Origin: G963678255 sp963678255
GTDB taxonomy: Bacteria > Cloacimonadota > Cloacimonadia > Cloacimonadales > WRIO01
Reading direction: 5' to 3'
Length of the DNA: 64,000 bases
NCBI GenBank assembly: GCA_963678255.2
Contig: OY782778.1
Location: 496,001-560,000, forward strand
Shown here: piece after piece, positions 8,158 to 17,823 of the stretch
Layout of the letters: every line of letters starts with the position of its first letter
Position numbering within the stretch: position 1 is the stretch's first letter
Program-made: the position numbers and the translations under genes
Notes under the pieces: model-generated
Databases searched by the model: none
What the model was told of the DNA's origin: nothing
Seen by the model: the letters and a program-made list of their open reading frames with translations, nothing else

Positions 8158-9183
8158 ATGATAAATAAATTAAGTGAACAAGAAATAAGAGACCTAAAAA
8201 GTCTCCATAAGCAAACAAAAGACAGTAAATTCTGCGATAGGATAAAATGTATTTTACTTTTTAATGATGGTTATACCTCTTCAGAAATCTGCAAAATACT
8301 CTTAATTGATGAAGGCACAGTATCAAACTGGATTAGGAAATTCAAAAACAGAACATCTCTTTATAGCTGGCTTGGTGATGACTATAAATTGTATTCAGGT
8401 AAGTTAAGTGATGATCAAATTGCACAAATTGAACAGTACCTTTTGGAAAACATCATGAGCGACAGCAAACAATTGATCCTTTTCATTAAAGAAAACATGG
8501 AGATTGAATACAGCGAGTCAGGAGCAATCGCTCTTTTACACAGATTAGGATATAAGTATAAATATACGACTTTAGTACCATCTGGGATAGATCCTGTAAA
8601 ACAAGAAGAATTTAAAGAAATGTATGAAGATCTGGAAGAAAATTTAGAAGATGATGAAGTTATCTTATTTGTGGATGGAGTACATCCTCAGCATAATACT
8701 GTATGTAGCAAAGCATGGATTAAAGAAGGTGAGCGTATAGAAATAAAAAGTAATACAGGTAGAAGCAGAATTAATATTCAAGGGGCATATAATCCAAAAA
8801 ACCAAGATATTATTATTCATGAAGATGTTACTTTAAATGCTGACAATACTCTTAGTTTTTTTAAAAAAATTGAGAATTCTTATAAATATAAATCTAAAAT
8901 CTATTTGATACTTGATAATGCGAGGTATTATAGAAATAAGAAAGTGATGGAATATATTAAAAGTTCAAAAATCGAAGTGATCTTTTTGCCTCCATATTCA
9001 CCAAATTTGAATTTAATTGAAAGATTATGGAAATTTATGAGAATTAAGGTTATCAATAACAAGTTTTATGAAAAGTTTACTGTTTTTAAAGAGGCTATTT
9101 TAGGTTTTTTTAAAAATTCAGTGAATGATAAAGAAGAATTAGCATCCTTTATTGGGACTCGATTGCATCTTATTAAAAATTGA
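8158..9183 (+). CDS. IS630-family transposase
   Basis: A 341-residue protein. An N-terminal helix-turn-helix (GYTSSEICKILLIDEGTVSNWIRKF) is followed by a DDE catalytic domain. The first Asp is in LFVDGVHPQH, the second in YLILDNARYY, and the Glu in PPYSPNLNLIERLWKFMR, the classic IS630/Tc1-mariner signature. The frame is intact. No Shine-Dalgarno sequence is visible before the ATG, and I could not find matching terminal inverted repeats or the TA duplication, so the element ends are undefined. It lies between the hairpin array and a secreted-protein gene. Confidence 0.9.
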   Translation: MINKLSEQEIRDLKSLHKQTKDSKFCDRIKCILLFNDGYTSSEICKILLIDEGTVSNWIRKFKNRTSLYSWLGDDYKLYSGKLSDDQIAQIEQYLLENIMSDSKQLILFIKENMEIEYSESGAIALLHRLGYKYKYTTLVPSGIDPVKQEEFKEMYEDLEENLEDDEVILFVDGVHPQHNTVCSKAWIKEGERIEIKSNTGRSRINIQGAYNPKNQDIIIHEDVTLNADNTLSFFKKIENSYKYKSKIYLILDNARYYRNKKVMEYIKSSKIEVIFLPPYSPNLNLIERLWKFMRIKVINNKFYEKFTVFKEAILGFFKNSVNDKEELASFIGTRLHLIKN

Positions 9184-9312
9184 GTTATCCGAAAACCAAT
9201 TAAGTTCGTGTATAGGTTCACTTTTCTAGCCTATAAGTACGAGAGTCGCTTAATGGGAGCTAAATATTTTGAACCGTCTCGAAGTTCCTTTTTAATCGAC
9301 AAAATAATTTAC

Positions 9313-9341
9313 TTGACATTTATCTTAAAATCAACTATTTT
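9313..9341 (+). promoter_or_regulatory. Promoter of large secreted protein gene
   Basis: TTGACA (9313-9318) and TATTTT (9336-9341) are separated by 17 bp. AGGAGG (9357-9362) lies four bases before the chosen ATG at 9367. A TATAGG/CCTATA hairpin (about 9214-9236) lies upstream with unknown role. Confidence 0.65.
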
Positions 9342-9366
9342 TGAATACATGAAACTAGGAGGTTTT

Positions 9367-12300
9367 ATGAACAGAAAAAAATGTAGAGGTATCTTATTGC
9401 TTTTATTTGTAATGATGATATCAGCAATGTCTGCTTTAATTACAGTTCAAGGAACTGTTACTGGGGGAGATAGCCCTCTTCCTAATGTAGATGTTTATTT
9501 TTATAACAATGTCGATTGGGAGACCCAAACATGTACAACAAATGAGTTTGGAGTTTTTTCGATTACTATGATTCCTGGATATTACTATTATTCCGTTATT
9601 GTATCAGGTTACCAAAATTTTTATGCAGATGATCCAATAAATATGACAACTGATAACGAAACATATCCTTGGCTTTCATTTGTATTAACCCCTGCAGCAC
9701 CTCATATTGAGCCACCAATTATTACTAGTCCAGATTATGGAGCGATCAATGTATCCTTATCACCAACTTTACAATGGACTTATGATCAAGATTATACAGC
9801 ATCTATAAAAGTATTTTTATCGACTAGTATGACTTTTGATAGTCCAATTTATAATGGTGTGCCAAAAACATCTCACAATTTAAATGGTTTGACTCAAGGT
9901 AAAATATACTACTGGAAAGTGGTAGAGATCAATAGTCTCGGAGCAGAGATTGAATCATATGTATCCAGTTTTTATACAGAAGGGGCCGGTGTAGCTCCAG
10001 CAGTTGTTCGATCTTCAGTTAATCCTGCATTTAAAAGATATAATACAGGAAGTGAGTTTAAATCGGAATTCTATATATTTGGTGGAGAATACAAAGATAT
10101 CCTCAGTGCAAATCTTGGAATTACGAGTATTAACAAAGAAAGTTTAATTTCTGAATGGTTTTATCAATTTGGTAGTTCTCGCGATGATCTCGCAGGAGGA
10201 GTTCTCGCTAGTAATGATGGACAAATTTATATTTCCGGGACATATGATAAGCAAGCTTCATATAATAATAAACCAATGGCTTTAAATAAAATTATTTATT
10301 ACAACCAAAATGATTTTTACAATTGGGCTACTCCAAGAGAATACTATGTCGAGAATAGTATGCTTAATTATAATTGTGGAGTTGCCAGAGGCTTTGCAAG
10401 TTATCTAACTTTAGCAGGATGGGATGGTGATAATATTGTTACAGTTAGTACCTTATCAGATGGAACGATCTTACATGAAAATACAATTTCAGGAGATAAT
10501 CCAAATGATGAACTCTATCCGAATAAATTAGTTTCCTGTCCTAATTCTAACTTTGTTGTTGGACAATATAATTCATCTCCATATTTATTAAAACTAAATC
10601 CTATCACTGCATCTCGGTCAACAGACAAGGTCTTTACTGAAGCTCCTTTTAATCAGAGTGGCAGTTTCTACGATATGGTACAATATAATTCATACTATTA
10701 TATTGTAGGAAGTTATTACGATGGGATTAGCACAGATATGATACTAGTAAAAATGACATTTAATTTCAATATTGTTTGGACAAGATCATTAGGTGGTGGC
10801 GGGACTGAAATCGGGAAAGCTATCGCAATTGATAATGACAAAATATATGTGGTAGGAGAATCAAACTCTTACAGTGGTTCAATGGATTTAATCATAGCTA
10901 GTTTTAATCTAGATGGTGATTTATTATGGCAAGAATTGCTTGATAATGATGAAACAGAAATGGTCAATGGTTGTTTTATAAATTCCAACGGAAACCTTAT
11001 AGTCTATGGACAAAAAGGTGATTTTTTACAAGCTCAAGCAAGTCTTTATGAATTCGATCAAGTAAGTCTCCCAGCGCCAACATCTCCAATTCTTGTGGGT
11101 CCAATTCAAGCAGTTGACAGTATATCGTTATTTGCTAATTTAAAATGGAGTTACACTGGAGCAACTCCAATTGCTGGATTTAAACTCTATTTAGGGACGG
11201 ATAATCCTCCCACCAATATGATTGATGGTCTGATTTTAAGTAATGGTACAAATTCCTATCAATCTCCTTTGTTAACCCCTAATACTCAATACTATTGGAG
11301 AGTAATACCTTTTACAGCTAATGATGAAACACCTCGATCTCATCCAATTTGGACATTTACCTCAGAACAAACTGTTGAAGCTTCACAAGTTTATACTCCA
11401 GGCACTCCATTAACACTTGTCCCTCCAGTTATTTCAGGCATTCAGCCTAATATCTCGATTAATCCTTCAAACTTAGTTCAAGCAGCTAATGTTAGTGTTG
11501 TTCTTGGTTCAGTTATTCCAGAAAATCTATTAGTTCCAGAAAATGTGTTACCAATCTGGTTACAACTAATTTCTGATGTTAATGTATTCCCCGCTACTTT
11601 AGAATTTACTTTTTTAGGGTTAGATTATTCAGGTGGTATTCCTGAAATCTTAGTCTCTAATGGAAGTACATGGTCTAATCTAGGGATTACAAATATAGAA
11701 CTCTTGGAATTAAATCCTTTCCATGTCAGATTCACATATAATCCTGTAAGTAAAAATACTAATGCATATTTTGCATTCTCAAGTGGTGGAAATGCAACAC
11801 TCCCAGTAACACTATCATCCTTTAATGCAGTAAATATTGAGAATAATTGTGTTAATATTAAATGGACTACAGAATCAGAAACCAATATGTCAGGATATCA
11901 TCTTTACAGATCAAAAGACAACAATGTTAGTCAAGCAATCCGCATCACGAATCAATTAATCCCTGCTTGCAATTCTTGTGTACAAAACAATTATTCCATC
12001 AAAGATATTGAAATTGAACAAAATAATACTTACTATTATTGGTTATCCTCATACGGATCTGATGGTTCATCAACCCAATATGGTCCAGTATCAGTGAAAA
12101 TCAATAATAATAATGAGACTCCAGAAGTATTTACACAAAATATCTTAAAACAAAGTTACCCAAATCCATTTAAAAATACAACTGCAATTTCATACTCAAT
12201 TTCAGGATCTAAAAATAGCTCTGTTCCAACTGAAATTAGTATTTTCAATATTAAAGGTCAAAAAGTAAAATCTCTTATCACAGGTAATCATTCAAGTGGT

Positions 12301-12426
12301 AAAGATTTTTCTGTAACTTGGGATGGAACGAATCAAAATGGTCAAAAAGTTCAAGCAGGTATTTATTTCTATAAAATAATTACACCTGAATTTTCAGACA
12401 TTAAAAAAATGATTCTCATCAAATAG
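9367..12426 (+). CDS. Large secreted multidomain protein with FlgD-like C-terminal sorting domain
   Basis: The product is 1019 residues. A signal peptide (MNRKKCRG then a hydrophobic run to about residue 28) precedes a carboxypeptidase regulatory-like domain (GTVTGGDSPLPNVDVYFYN). A fibronectin-III-like domain (SPTLQWTY...YYWKVVEIN) follows. A long central part of beta-propeller-like SBBP repeats (ASNDGQIYISGTYD, IAIDNDKIYVVGES) precedes a second Fn3-like domain (LKWSYTG...YYWRVIPF). The end has the SYPNPFKNTTAISYS / IFNIKGQKVKSL / WDGTNQNGQKVQAGIYFYK signature of FlgD-like or type IX-style C-terminal domains. The frame is open back to 9208, but promoter and ribosome binding site place the start at 9367. 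Probably exported and surface-bound; ligand unknown. Confidence 0.85.
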   Translation: MNRKKCRGILLLLFVMMISAMSALITVQGTVTGGDSPLPNVDVYFYNNVDWETQTCTTNEFGVFSITMIPGYYYYSVIVSGYQNFYADDPINMTTDNETYPWLSFVLTPAAPHIEPPIITSPDYGAINVSLSPTLQWTYDQDYTASIKVFLSTSMTFDSPIYNGVPKTSHNLNGLTQGKIYYWKVVEINSLGAEIESYVSSFYTEGAGVAPAVVRSSVNPAFKRYNTGSEFKSEFYIFGGEYKDILSANLGITSINKESLISEWFYQFGSSRDDLAGGVLASNDGQIYISGTYDKQASYNNKPMALNKIIYYNQNDFYNWATPREYYVENSMLNYNCGVARGFASYLTLAGWDGDNIVTVSTLSDGTILHENTISGDNPNDELYPNKLVSCPNSNFVVGQYNSSPYLLKLNPITASRSTDKVFTEAPFNQSGSFYDMVQYNSYYYIVGSYYDGISTDMILVKMTFNFNIVWTRSLGGGGTEIGKAIAIDNDKIYVVGESNSYSGSMDLIIASFNLDGDLLWQELLDNDETEMVNGCFINSNGNLIVYGQKGDFLQAQASLYEFDQVSLPAPTSPILVGPIQAVDSISLFANLKWSYTGATPIAGFKLYLGTDNPPTNMIDGLILSNGTNSYQSPLLTPNTQYYWRVIPFTANDETPRSHPIWTFTSEQTVEASQVYTPGTPLTLVPPVISGIQPNISINPSNLVQAANVSVVLGSVIPENLLVPENVLPIWLQLISDVNVFPATLEFTFLGLDYSGGIPEILVSNGSTWSNLGITNIELLELNPFHVRFTYNPVSKNTNAYFAFSSGGNATLPVTLSSFNAVNIENNCVNIKWTTESETNMSGYHLYRSKDNNVSQAIRITNQLIPACNSCVQNNYSIKDIEIEQNNTYYYWLSSYGSDGSSTQYGPVSVKINNNNETPEVFTQNILKQSYPNPFKNTTAISYSISGSKNSSVPTEISIFNIKGQKVKSLITGNHSSGKDFSVTWDGTNQNGQKVQAGIYFYKIITPEFSDIKKMILIK

Positions 12427-12456
12427 TACAAAATAAACAATAATTATTGAATAAAA

Positions 12457-12480
12457 AAAATCCGGTATTCACCGGATTTT
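12457..12480. terminator. Bidirectional rho-independent terminator
   Basis: AAAATCCGGT (12457-12466) and ACCGGATTTT (12471-12480) form a perfect 10-bp stem with a 4-nt loop. T-runs occur on both strands. It lies between two convergent genes and can stop both. Confidence 0.88.
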
Positions 12481-12500
12481 TTTTAATATAAAGAATTAAT

Positions 12501-14069
12501 TTAGAAAATATTGTGTTCATGCATAAAAGGAGAATATTTTTTATCCATCCCCATAATATGAGAAACCAGCCAATCTTTGAGAAAGACCATGACTTCGATC
12601 ATATTAACATCTTGTTTTGAGTTAAACTGTTTTAAAATACCATCAAGTTTCCCAATAAGATTTATATGAGCGGTTAATTGTTTGTTAAGATCTATGTAAT
12701 GAATTTGTTTCATTAGTTTTTCTTCATTAGCAAAGTGACGAGCAGTATAATCTTTCATACTTGTCATGATCCGAGATAATTCTTCATGCCCTTTTTGTTT
12801 TTTTAAAGCAAAATGTACCTGATTTATATAATCAAATATACCGATATGCTGTTGATCAAGCTCTTTTACATCTACACGGAAGGGATCAGAGAATTTAAAG
12901 AGAACATTAGAGATTTGTTTTTTAGTTAATTCAGAAGGGAGTTTAAACATATCTACCATGCGAGAAAGATCAGTTCCTCTGCTATTAACTTCCATCGCAC
13001 CGATATAAAGCATGGTTGAATCGTCTTTTATTCGAAGACTGTCTTTGGAAACATCACTGATGGCATCAGAAACATCATGCGCTAGGTCAGCGGCTTCAGT
13101 AATATTCTTTGCGACTTCTTGGACAGCGTAATTCGCTTCATTGACTGCTTTGGTGACATGAATAATTCCCTGAGCAGCATTGGTAATGCTTGAGGAAATT
13201 TCTCTAGTCGTTTCTGACTGCATATCAAGAGAATTTGCAATACTAGCTACAATCTCATTAACTTGATTGATGACTTTATCAATATTTGATATTTCGTTCA
13301 TTGTTGAAGAGGCAGCTTCCAGCATAGCATTAACCTTTTGTCTGATTTCATTTGTAGCTTTATTTGTTTCAACTGCTAGAGCTTTAACTTCACCGGCAAC
13401 AACGGCAAAACGAACACCTGCTTCACCGGCACGTGCAGCTTCAATGGTGGCATTAAGAGCTAAAAGTTTAGTTTGTTCTGAGATGCTGGCAATGGAAGTG
13501 GTAACAGAACTAATTTCTTTAGTCGCTTTATTTAATTCCAGGATTCTGGCATTGGCATTTTGAACACTGCTAACCGCTGTGTTAACGATCACTCTGGCTT
13601 TATCGGTACTACTAGCTATCTCAGAGATAGTTGCTGTCATTTCTTCAGTTGCAGCAGCTACACTGTTAATATTATCTGCAGATTCATTTGCGTTACTGGC
13701 AACAGAAGCCATGTTTGTACTTAATTCTTCAGCAGCTGCAGAAACTCCTGACATATTATGGGTCATCTCAACAGTAGCATGAGCGACTTGAATCGCTTTT
13801 GAGTTCATATTTTTACTAGTGCTTTGCATGGTCTCGGAAATCTTATTTAATTCTTCAGCAGAATTAAGCAAATTCCCAGAATCAGAAGATATATCATGGA
13901 TCATATGAGACAGGTTATTGCGCATTTTTTCAATTCTATCAAATAATAGTTTTAATTCAGCAACTTTAGGTTGTTCAACTTTAACAGATAAATCGTAAGA
14001 GGAAATTTTTTCAATGATTTCCAATGCTTTATTGACTGTTTCAAGTAATACAGGCATAGTTGATTCCAT
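12501..14069 (-). CDS. Soluble methyl-accepting chemotaxis protein with C-terminal hemerythrin domain
   Basis: A 522-residue protein with no transmembrane helix, so cytoplasmic. Residues about 50-360 are a coiled-coil signalling domain. The kinase-contact tip is visible (ISEQTKLLALNATIEAARAGEAG, then FAVVAGEVKALA; the usual D/N after 'VVA' is G). Residues about 390-520 are a bacteriohemerythrin-type four-helix domain with the di-iron ligands in place: ELDQQH, ARHFANEEKLM, LTAHINLI and LVSHIMGMDKKY. It probably senses O2 or redox state and signals to CheA; no che genes are in the window. GGAGGA seven bases upstream and a near-consensus promoter support the start. Confidence 0.9.
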   Translation of the reverse strand: MESTMPVLLETVNKALEIIEKISSYDLSVKVEQPKVAELKLLFDRIEKMRNNLSHMIHDISSDSGNLLNSAEELNKISETMQSTSKNMNSKAIQVAHATVEMTHNMSGVSAAAEELSTNMASVASNANESADNINSVAAATEEMTATISEIASSTDKARVIVNTAVSSVQNANARILELNKATKEISSVTTSIASISEQTKLLALNATIEAARAGEAGVRFAVVAGEVKALAVETNKATNEIRQKVNAMLEAASSTMNEISNIDKVINQVNEIVASIANSLDMQSETTREISSSITNAAQGIIHVTKAVNEANYAVQEVAKNITEAADLAHDVSDAISDVSKDSLRIKDDSTMLYIGAMEVNSRGTDLSRMVDMFKLPSELTKKQISNVLFKFSDPFRVDVKELDQQHIGIFDYINQVHFALKKQKGHEELSRIMTSMKDYTARHFANEEKLMKQIHYIDLNKQLTAHINLIGKLDGILKQFNSKQDVNMIEVMVFLKDWLVSHIMGMDKKYSPFMHEHNIF

Positions 14070-14103
14070 ACAAATCCTCCACCAAGAATATTCTTTTAAA
14101 AAA

Positions 14104-14131
14104 AGTATAACGATAATTTGAAAGATGTCAA
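14104..14131 (-). promoter_or_regulatory. Promoter of MCP-hemerythrin gene
   Basis: Read on the minus strand, TTGACA (14126-14131) and TATACT (14104-14109) are 16 bp apart. This is one of the best consensus matches in the window. It lies 34 bp ahead of the start codon and 15 bp after the stop of the upstream permease gene, so the receptor is transcribed on its own. Confidence 0.75.
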
Positions 14132-14145
14132 TAAAAATCAGCTAT

Positions 14146-15417
14146 TTATTCAAAATAATAAATAGCCTGAATGGGGTCAATTCTTGAAGCTTTAAAAGCA
14201 GGGTAAACACCTGAAAGAAAACCTGTTAATAATGAAAAAGAAAAACCAATAACAACGCTCCAAAGCGGGATTGGCATGGGATATCCTATAGCCATCTCCA
14301 TTCCTTTTATTAAGCCCAGAGCTAGAAGTATGCCAACTACAGCCGCAATAAAGGCTAATAAAAGGGCTTCCATAATAAAGTAAACAAATATGCTACCATC
14401 TGTTGCTCCGATAGATTTTCTGATACCGATTTCCATCATTCTTTCATTAATTGAGATCAGGAGTGTACTGAATAATCCAATACCTCCGACAATCAAGGAA
14501 ACAGAAGCAATAGCCATTAAAGTCAGATTCCATTTTTTCATCATGGCATCCATCTCTTGGTTCATAGTTAGAAAGAATGATCCAATATCCTGAAAAGAAA
14601 AATCTTTTGACATTTTATGTTTTACCAGCATAATTTGATTTGATTTAGACTTCATAGTTTGAAACAATTCATCGTTTTCTGCTTGTAAATAGATATAGTC
14701 TATAGAAAAGTTGTTTCTTAAATAAGTTGCGCCAGTTTTTAAAGGAATATAAACAGATTCCAAATCCATCTTCCTTTCCCATGGGTTGAAGCTAAATCCC
14801 TTTTTTTTATTAAGATTATCAGGAGCTAAAACACCAATGACCATATATCTATTTAGTCCTATCGTAACAATTTTATCTAAAGGATTATCATCTCCCCAGG
14901 TGGTTTTGGCATATTCAGAGCCAATGATACATACTTTGGCAGAGTTTTTAGATTCGAAGGCATTAAAATATCGTCCTTTTAATAAAGGGTATGTTTTAGA
15001 TTTAAAAAAATCGTTATTAGTAGCCTTTAGCTTTATCCATTTGTTATCAATAGACTTTTGCCAAGTTTCAACCATACCATAAGAATATTTATAGGTAACA
15101 TGAGTTTTTACAAATTCATAATCATCAAAACAAATTGGTTTTGCTTTACGGGAGACTCTCATAAATCTCATAAAGCCTCCAGCCATTCCTCTATTGTTTT
15201 GACTAGAATCTTCAGCTTTCGGGACTATGAAAATGGAATTATTAAATCCCATTCCTTCCATATTTTTTTTCATTATATATTTTATTCCATATATTGATGA
15301 AAACATAGCAACAACAGACATGACACCAATGACTATTCCCAACAGTGTTAAAACAGATCTTAACTTATGACTTAATATAGTTTGGAAACTGCTTCTGATA
15401 CTATCAGATAATTGCAT
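14146..15417 (-). CDS. MacB/FtsX-type ABC transporter permease (orphan)
   Basis: A 423-residue protein with the MacB layout. One N-terminal helix follows the SHKLRSVLTLLGIVIGVMSVVAM motif. A periplasmic MacB_PCD domain occupies about 45-290. Three C-terminal helices form the FtsX domain (VGGIGLFSTLLISINERMMEIGIRKSIGATDG, and the VYPAFKASRIDPIQAIYYFE end). Such permeases need an ATPase and usually a MacA adaptor, but neither is adjacent; the upstream neighbour is topA, 12 bp away. AGGAAG supports the start. It may use an ATPase encoded elsewhere, perhaps the one at 62090-62839. Confidence 0.88.
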   Translation of the reverse strand: MQLSDSIRSSFQTILSHKLRSVLTLLGIVIGVMSVVAMFSSIYGIKYIMKKNMEGMGFNNSIFIVPKAEDSSQNNRGMAGGFMRFMRVSRKAKPICFDDYEFVKTHVTYKYSYGMVETWQKSIDNKWIKLKATNNDFFKSKTYPLLKGRYFNAFESKNSAKVCIIGSEYAKTTWGDDNPLDKIVTIGLNRYMVIGVLAPDNLNKKKGFSFNPWERKMDLESVYIPLKTGATYLRNNFSIDYIYLQAENDELFQTMKSKSNQIMLVKHKMSKDFSFQDIGSFFLTMNQEMDAMMKKWNLTLMAIASVSLIVGGIGLFSTLLISINERMMEIGIRKSIGATDGSIFVYFIMEALLLAFIAAVVGILLALGLIKGMEMAIGYPMPIPLWSVVIGFSFSLLTGFLSGVYPAFKASRIDPIQAIYYFE

Positions 15418-15429
15418 AAAACTTCCTAT

Positions 15430-17814
15430 TTAAAAATATTCTTTACCGCAATTTGGACACTTGTTATATTTTGATTTAGTTTTTCTATCATAAATTTCTG
15501 AAAGAAACGGGTTTTTACATTCAATACATTCCATATCAACAGGTTTATTCGGAGTGGTAAATTTGCAATCAGGATATCTAGAACAGCCATAGAATCTGGT
15601 TTTTTTTGCAGATATTTTAGAAGTGATTTTGCCTTCATGACAGAGAGGGCAAGGGATTTCTTTAGCCGTAGATTTAATAGTTTTACATTTAGGGTAGTTT
15701 GAGCAAGCCATAAACTCACCGTAACGTCCTTGTCTGAGGATCATTTTACCGCCACAGTTTGGACAAACTTCATTGGTTTCAACGGGTTCTTGAATTAGGA
15801 TATGCCCTTCAGAATCTCTTTTAAAGTTTTTAATATTTTTACATTTAGGATAATTTGAGCAACCCAGAAATTCACCAGATTTAGTTTTTTTAACTATCAT
15901 GGGGCTTTCACATTTTTCACAAATGATCCCAGTTTCTTCAACTTCTTGGTTAATAATTTCAATAGAGCCATCTTCTTTTCTTTCAAAAGCTTTAAAATTA
16001 CTACAAGCAGGATAATTAGAGCAGGCAAGGAATTCGCCTTTTTTACTAAATTTAATGATCATAGGGGAATTGCATTTATCACATTTAATATCTGTTTGTT
16101 CGACTAATAGTTGTTTTGCTTCTTTAAAATTTACTTTACCTAATAAATCCATGATTTGATTGTAGTATTCTTTAATAAGCTCTTGCCATTTTTCCTTACC
16201 ATATTCAACTAAGTCCAGTTTGTTTTCCATTTCAGCAGTAAAAGTAACGTTGAAGAGGAGGTCAAAGTAATGAACTAAGAAGGTATTCACGAGTTTACCC
16301 AGTTTAGTAGGGATAAATCTTTTTTCGATAACAGAGACATAGTTTCTTTCAATAATAGTATTGGTAATTGTGGCATAAGTAGAAGGTCTTCCGATACCAA
16401 GAGATTCAAGTTCTTTGATCAATTGAGCTTCCGTGTAAGGTGAAGGAGGTTTGGTGAAATGTTGTTTACCATAGGGTTCTTTCATTTCAAGCCAATCATT
16501 TTGATGATAAGCAGGATCAATTTTTTCACCAAAAGAGACATTAATATAGGGATAATATTTAAAGAAACCTTCTTCCACGATCACGCTTCCAGAAGCTTTA
16601 AACAGAGCTTTTCCACAAGTAATGTCAATTTGGACAGAGTCAAGAGACAAGGGAATCATTTGGGTGCTGATAAATCTTTGCCAAATAATTTTATATAATT
16701 CGAACTGATCGTGATTTAGATAAGCTTTAATATCATCTGGTTTTCTCCAGGGATAGGTTGGTCTGATGGCTTCATGGGCATCTTGAGCTTCATTTTTATT
16801 AGAATATTTTCTAACAGTAGGGAATAAGAGATTTTCTCCTAATTCTCTAGCAATGACTTCACGCGCATTCTGATTAGCTTCATCCGCGATACGAACAGAG
16901 TCCGTACGCATATAGGTAATCAACCCGATAGTTTCCCCACCGATATCCATACCTTCGTAAAGTTGTTGCGCCAGCATCATGGTTTTTTTACCAGTAAAAT
17001 TGAGAATACGGGCAGCATCTTGCTGAAGGGTACTGGTAATATAAGGGGGAGAGGGTTGAATCTGTCTTTTTGAGTGTTTTAAAGCAGATAACAATGGTTT
17101 ATTGTTTTTTAATTCATTAATAATATTTTCAGATTGTTCTTTATTTTCTAATTTAATTTTATTGCCATCAAAAAGGTGTAATATTGCTTTAAAAGGAGGC
17201 AGATTATCTTTCCAGAATTCAGATTCGATCGTCCAGTATTCATCAATAACAAAGCTTTCAATTGCCAAGTCTCTTTCGCATATCAGTCTTAGGGCAACAG
17301 ATTGAACTCTACCGGCGCTGAGGTTTTTGTCATCAATAACTCTCCAAAGTAAGGGGCTGACTTTGTAGCCCACGATACGATCAAGAACTCTTCTTGCCTG
17401 TTGGGCATCGACTTTATTAATATCAACCTGTCCAGGGTTAGCAACAGCTTCTTGAATAGCTTTTTTAGTGATTTCATTAAATACGATACGATACACAGGT
17501 TTTTTATCGGATTCTTTACAAAGAACCTGAGCCAAATGCCAAGCGATAGCTTCTCCTTCACGGTCATGATCTGAAGCGAGATAGATAGCTGATGATTCTT
17601 TAGCGCTTTTTTTTAATTCATCAATTAATTTCTTTTTAGCAGTATCGATGACATATTTAGGTTTAAACTCATTTTCTACATCAATACCAAGTTCTTTTTT
17701 TGGCAGGTCACGAATATGCCCCATAGAAGCTTTAACATCAAACTCTTGATTGAGGTATTTCCCAATAGTTTTTGCTTTTGCCGGCGATTCTACAATAATT
17801 AGCGGTTTAGACAT
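15430..17814 (-). CDS. topA: DNA topoisomerase I
   Basis: A 794-residue type IA topoisomerase that relaxes negative supercoils. An N-terminal Toprim domain (IVESPAKAKTIGKYL at 7-21; SDHDREGEAIAWHL at 81-94) leads to the DNA-gate domains. The active-site Tyr301 is in GLITYMRTDS. The C-terminus has five four-cysteine zinc ribbons in a row, starting CDKCNSP, CEKCESP, CPNCGGK, CPLCHEG and CIECKNP; the number is on the high side. AAAGGA supports the start. It follows the DUF494-like gene by 9 bp in a secA-DUF494-topA-permease run, an order consistent with the known smg-topA linkage. Confidence 0.97.
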   Translation of the reverse strand: MSKPLIIVESPAKAKTIGKYLNQEFDVKASMGHIRDLPKKELGIDVENEFKPKYVIDTAKKKLIDELKKSAKESSAIYLASDHDREGEAIAWHLAQVLCKESDKKPVYRIVFNEITKKAIQEAVANPGQVDINKVDAQQARRVLDRIVGYKVSPLLWRVIDDKNLSAGRVQSVALRLICERDLAIESFVIDEYWTIESEFWKDNLPPFKAILHLFDGNKIKLENKEQSENIINELKNNKPLLSALKHSKRQIQPSPPYITSTLQQDAARILNFTGKKTMMLAQQLYEGMDIGGETIGLITYMRTDSVRIADEANQNAREVIARELGENLLFPTVRKYSNKNEAQDAHEAIRPTYPWRKPDDIKAYLNHDQFELYKIIWQRFISTQMIPLSLDSVQIDITCGKALFKASGSVIVEEGFFKYYPYINVSFGEKIDPAYHQNDWLEMKEPYGKQHFTKPPSPYTEAQLIKELESLGIGRPSTYATITNTIIERNYVSVIEKRFIPTKLGKLVNTFLVHYFDLLFNVTFTAEMENKLDLVEYGKEKWQELIKEYYNQIMDLLGKVNFKEAKQLLVEQTDIKCDKCNSPMIIKFSKKGEFLACSNYPACSNFKAFERKEDGSIEIINQEVEETGIICEKCESPMIVKKTKSGEFLGCSNYPKCKNIKNFKRDSEGHILIQEPVETNEVCPNCGGKMILRQGRYGEFMACSNYPKCKTIKSTAKEIPCPLCHEGKITSKISAKKTRFYGCSRYPDCKFTTPNKPVDMECIECKNPFLSEIYDRKTKSKYNKCPNCGKEYF

Positions 17815-17823
17815 TTTTATCCT

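Noticed and set aside
8040..9240. Terminal inverted repeats and TA duplication of the IS630 element
   Set aside because: Comparison of both flanks by eye showed no convincing inverted match, so no element boundaries are given.
12600..13800. Plus-strand frames of 67-98 codons opposite the chemoreceptor gene
   Set aside because: They are antisense shadows of the Ala/Ser-rich coiled coil, with no start signals.
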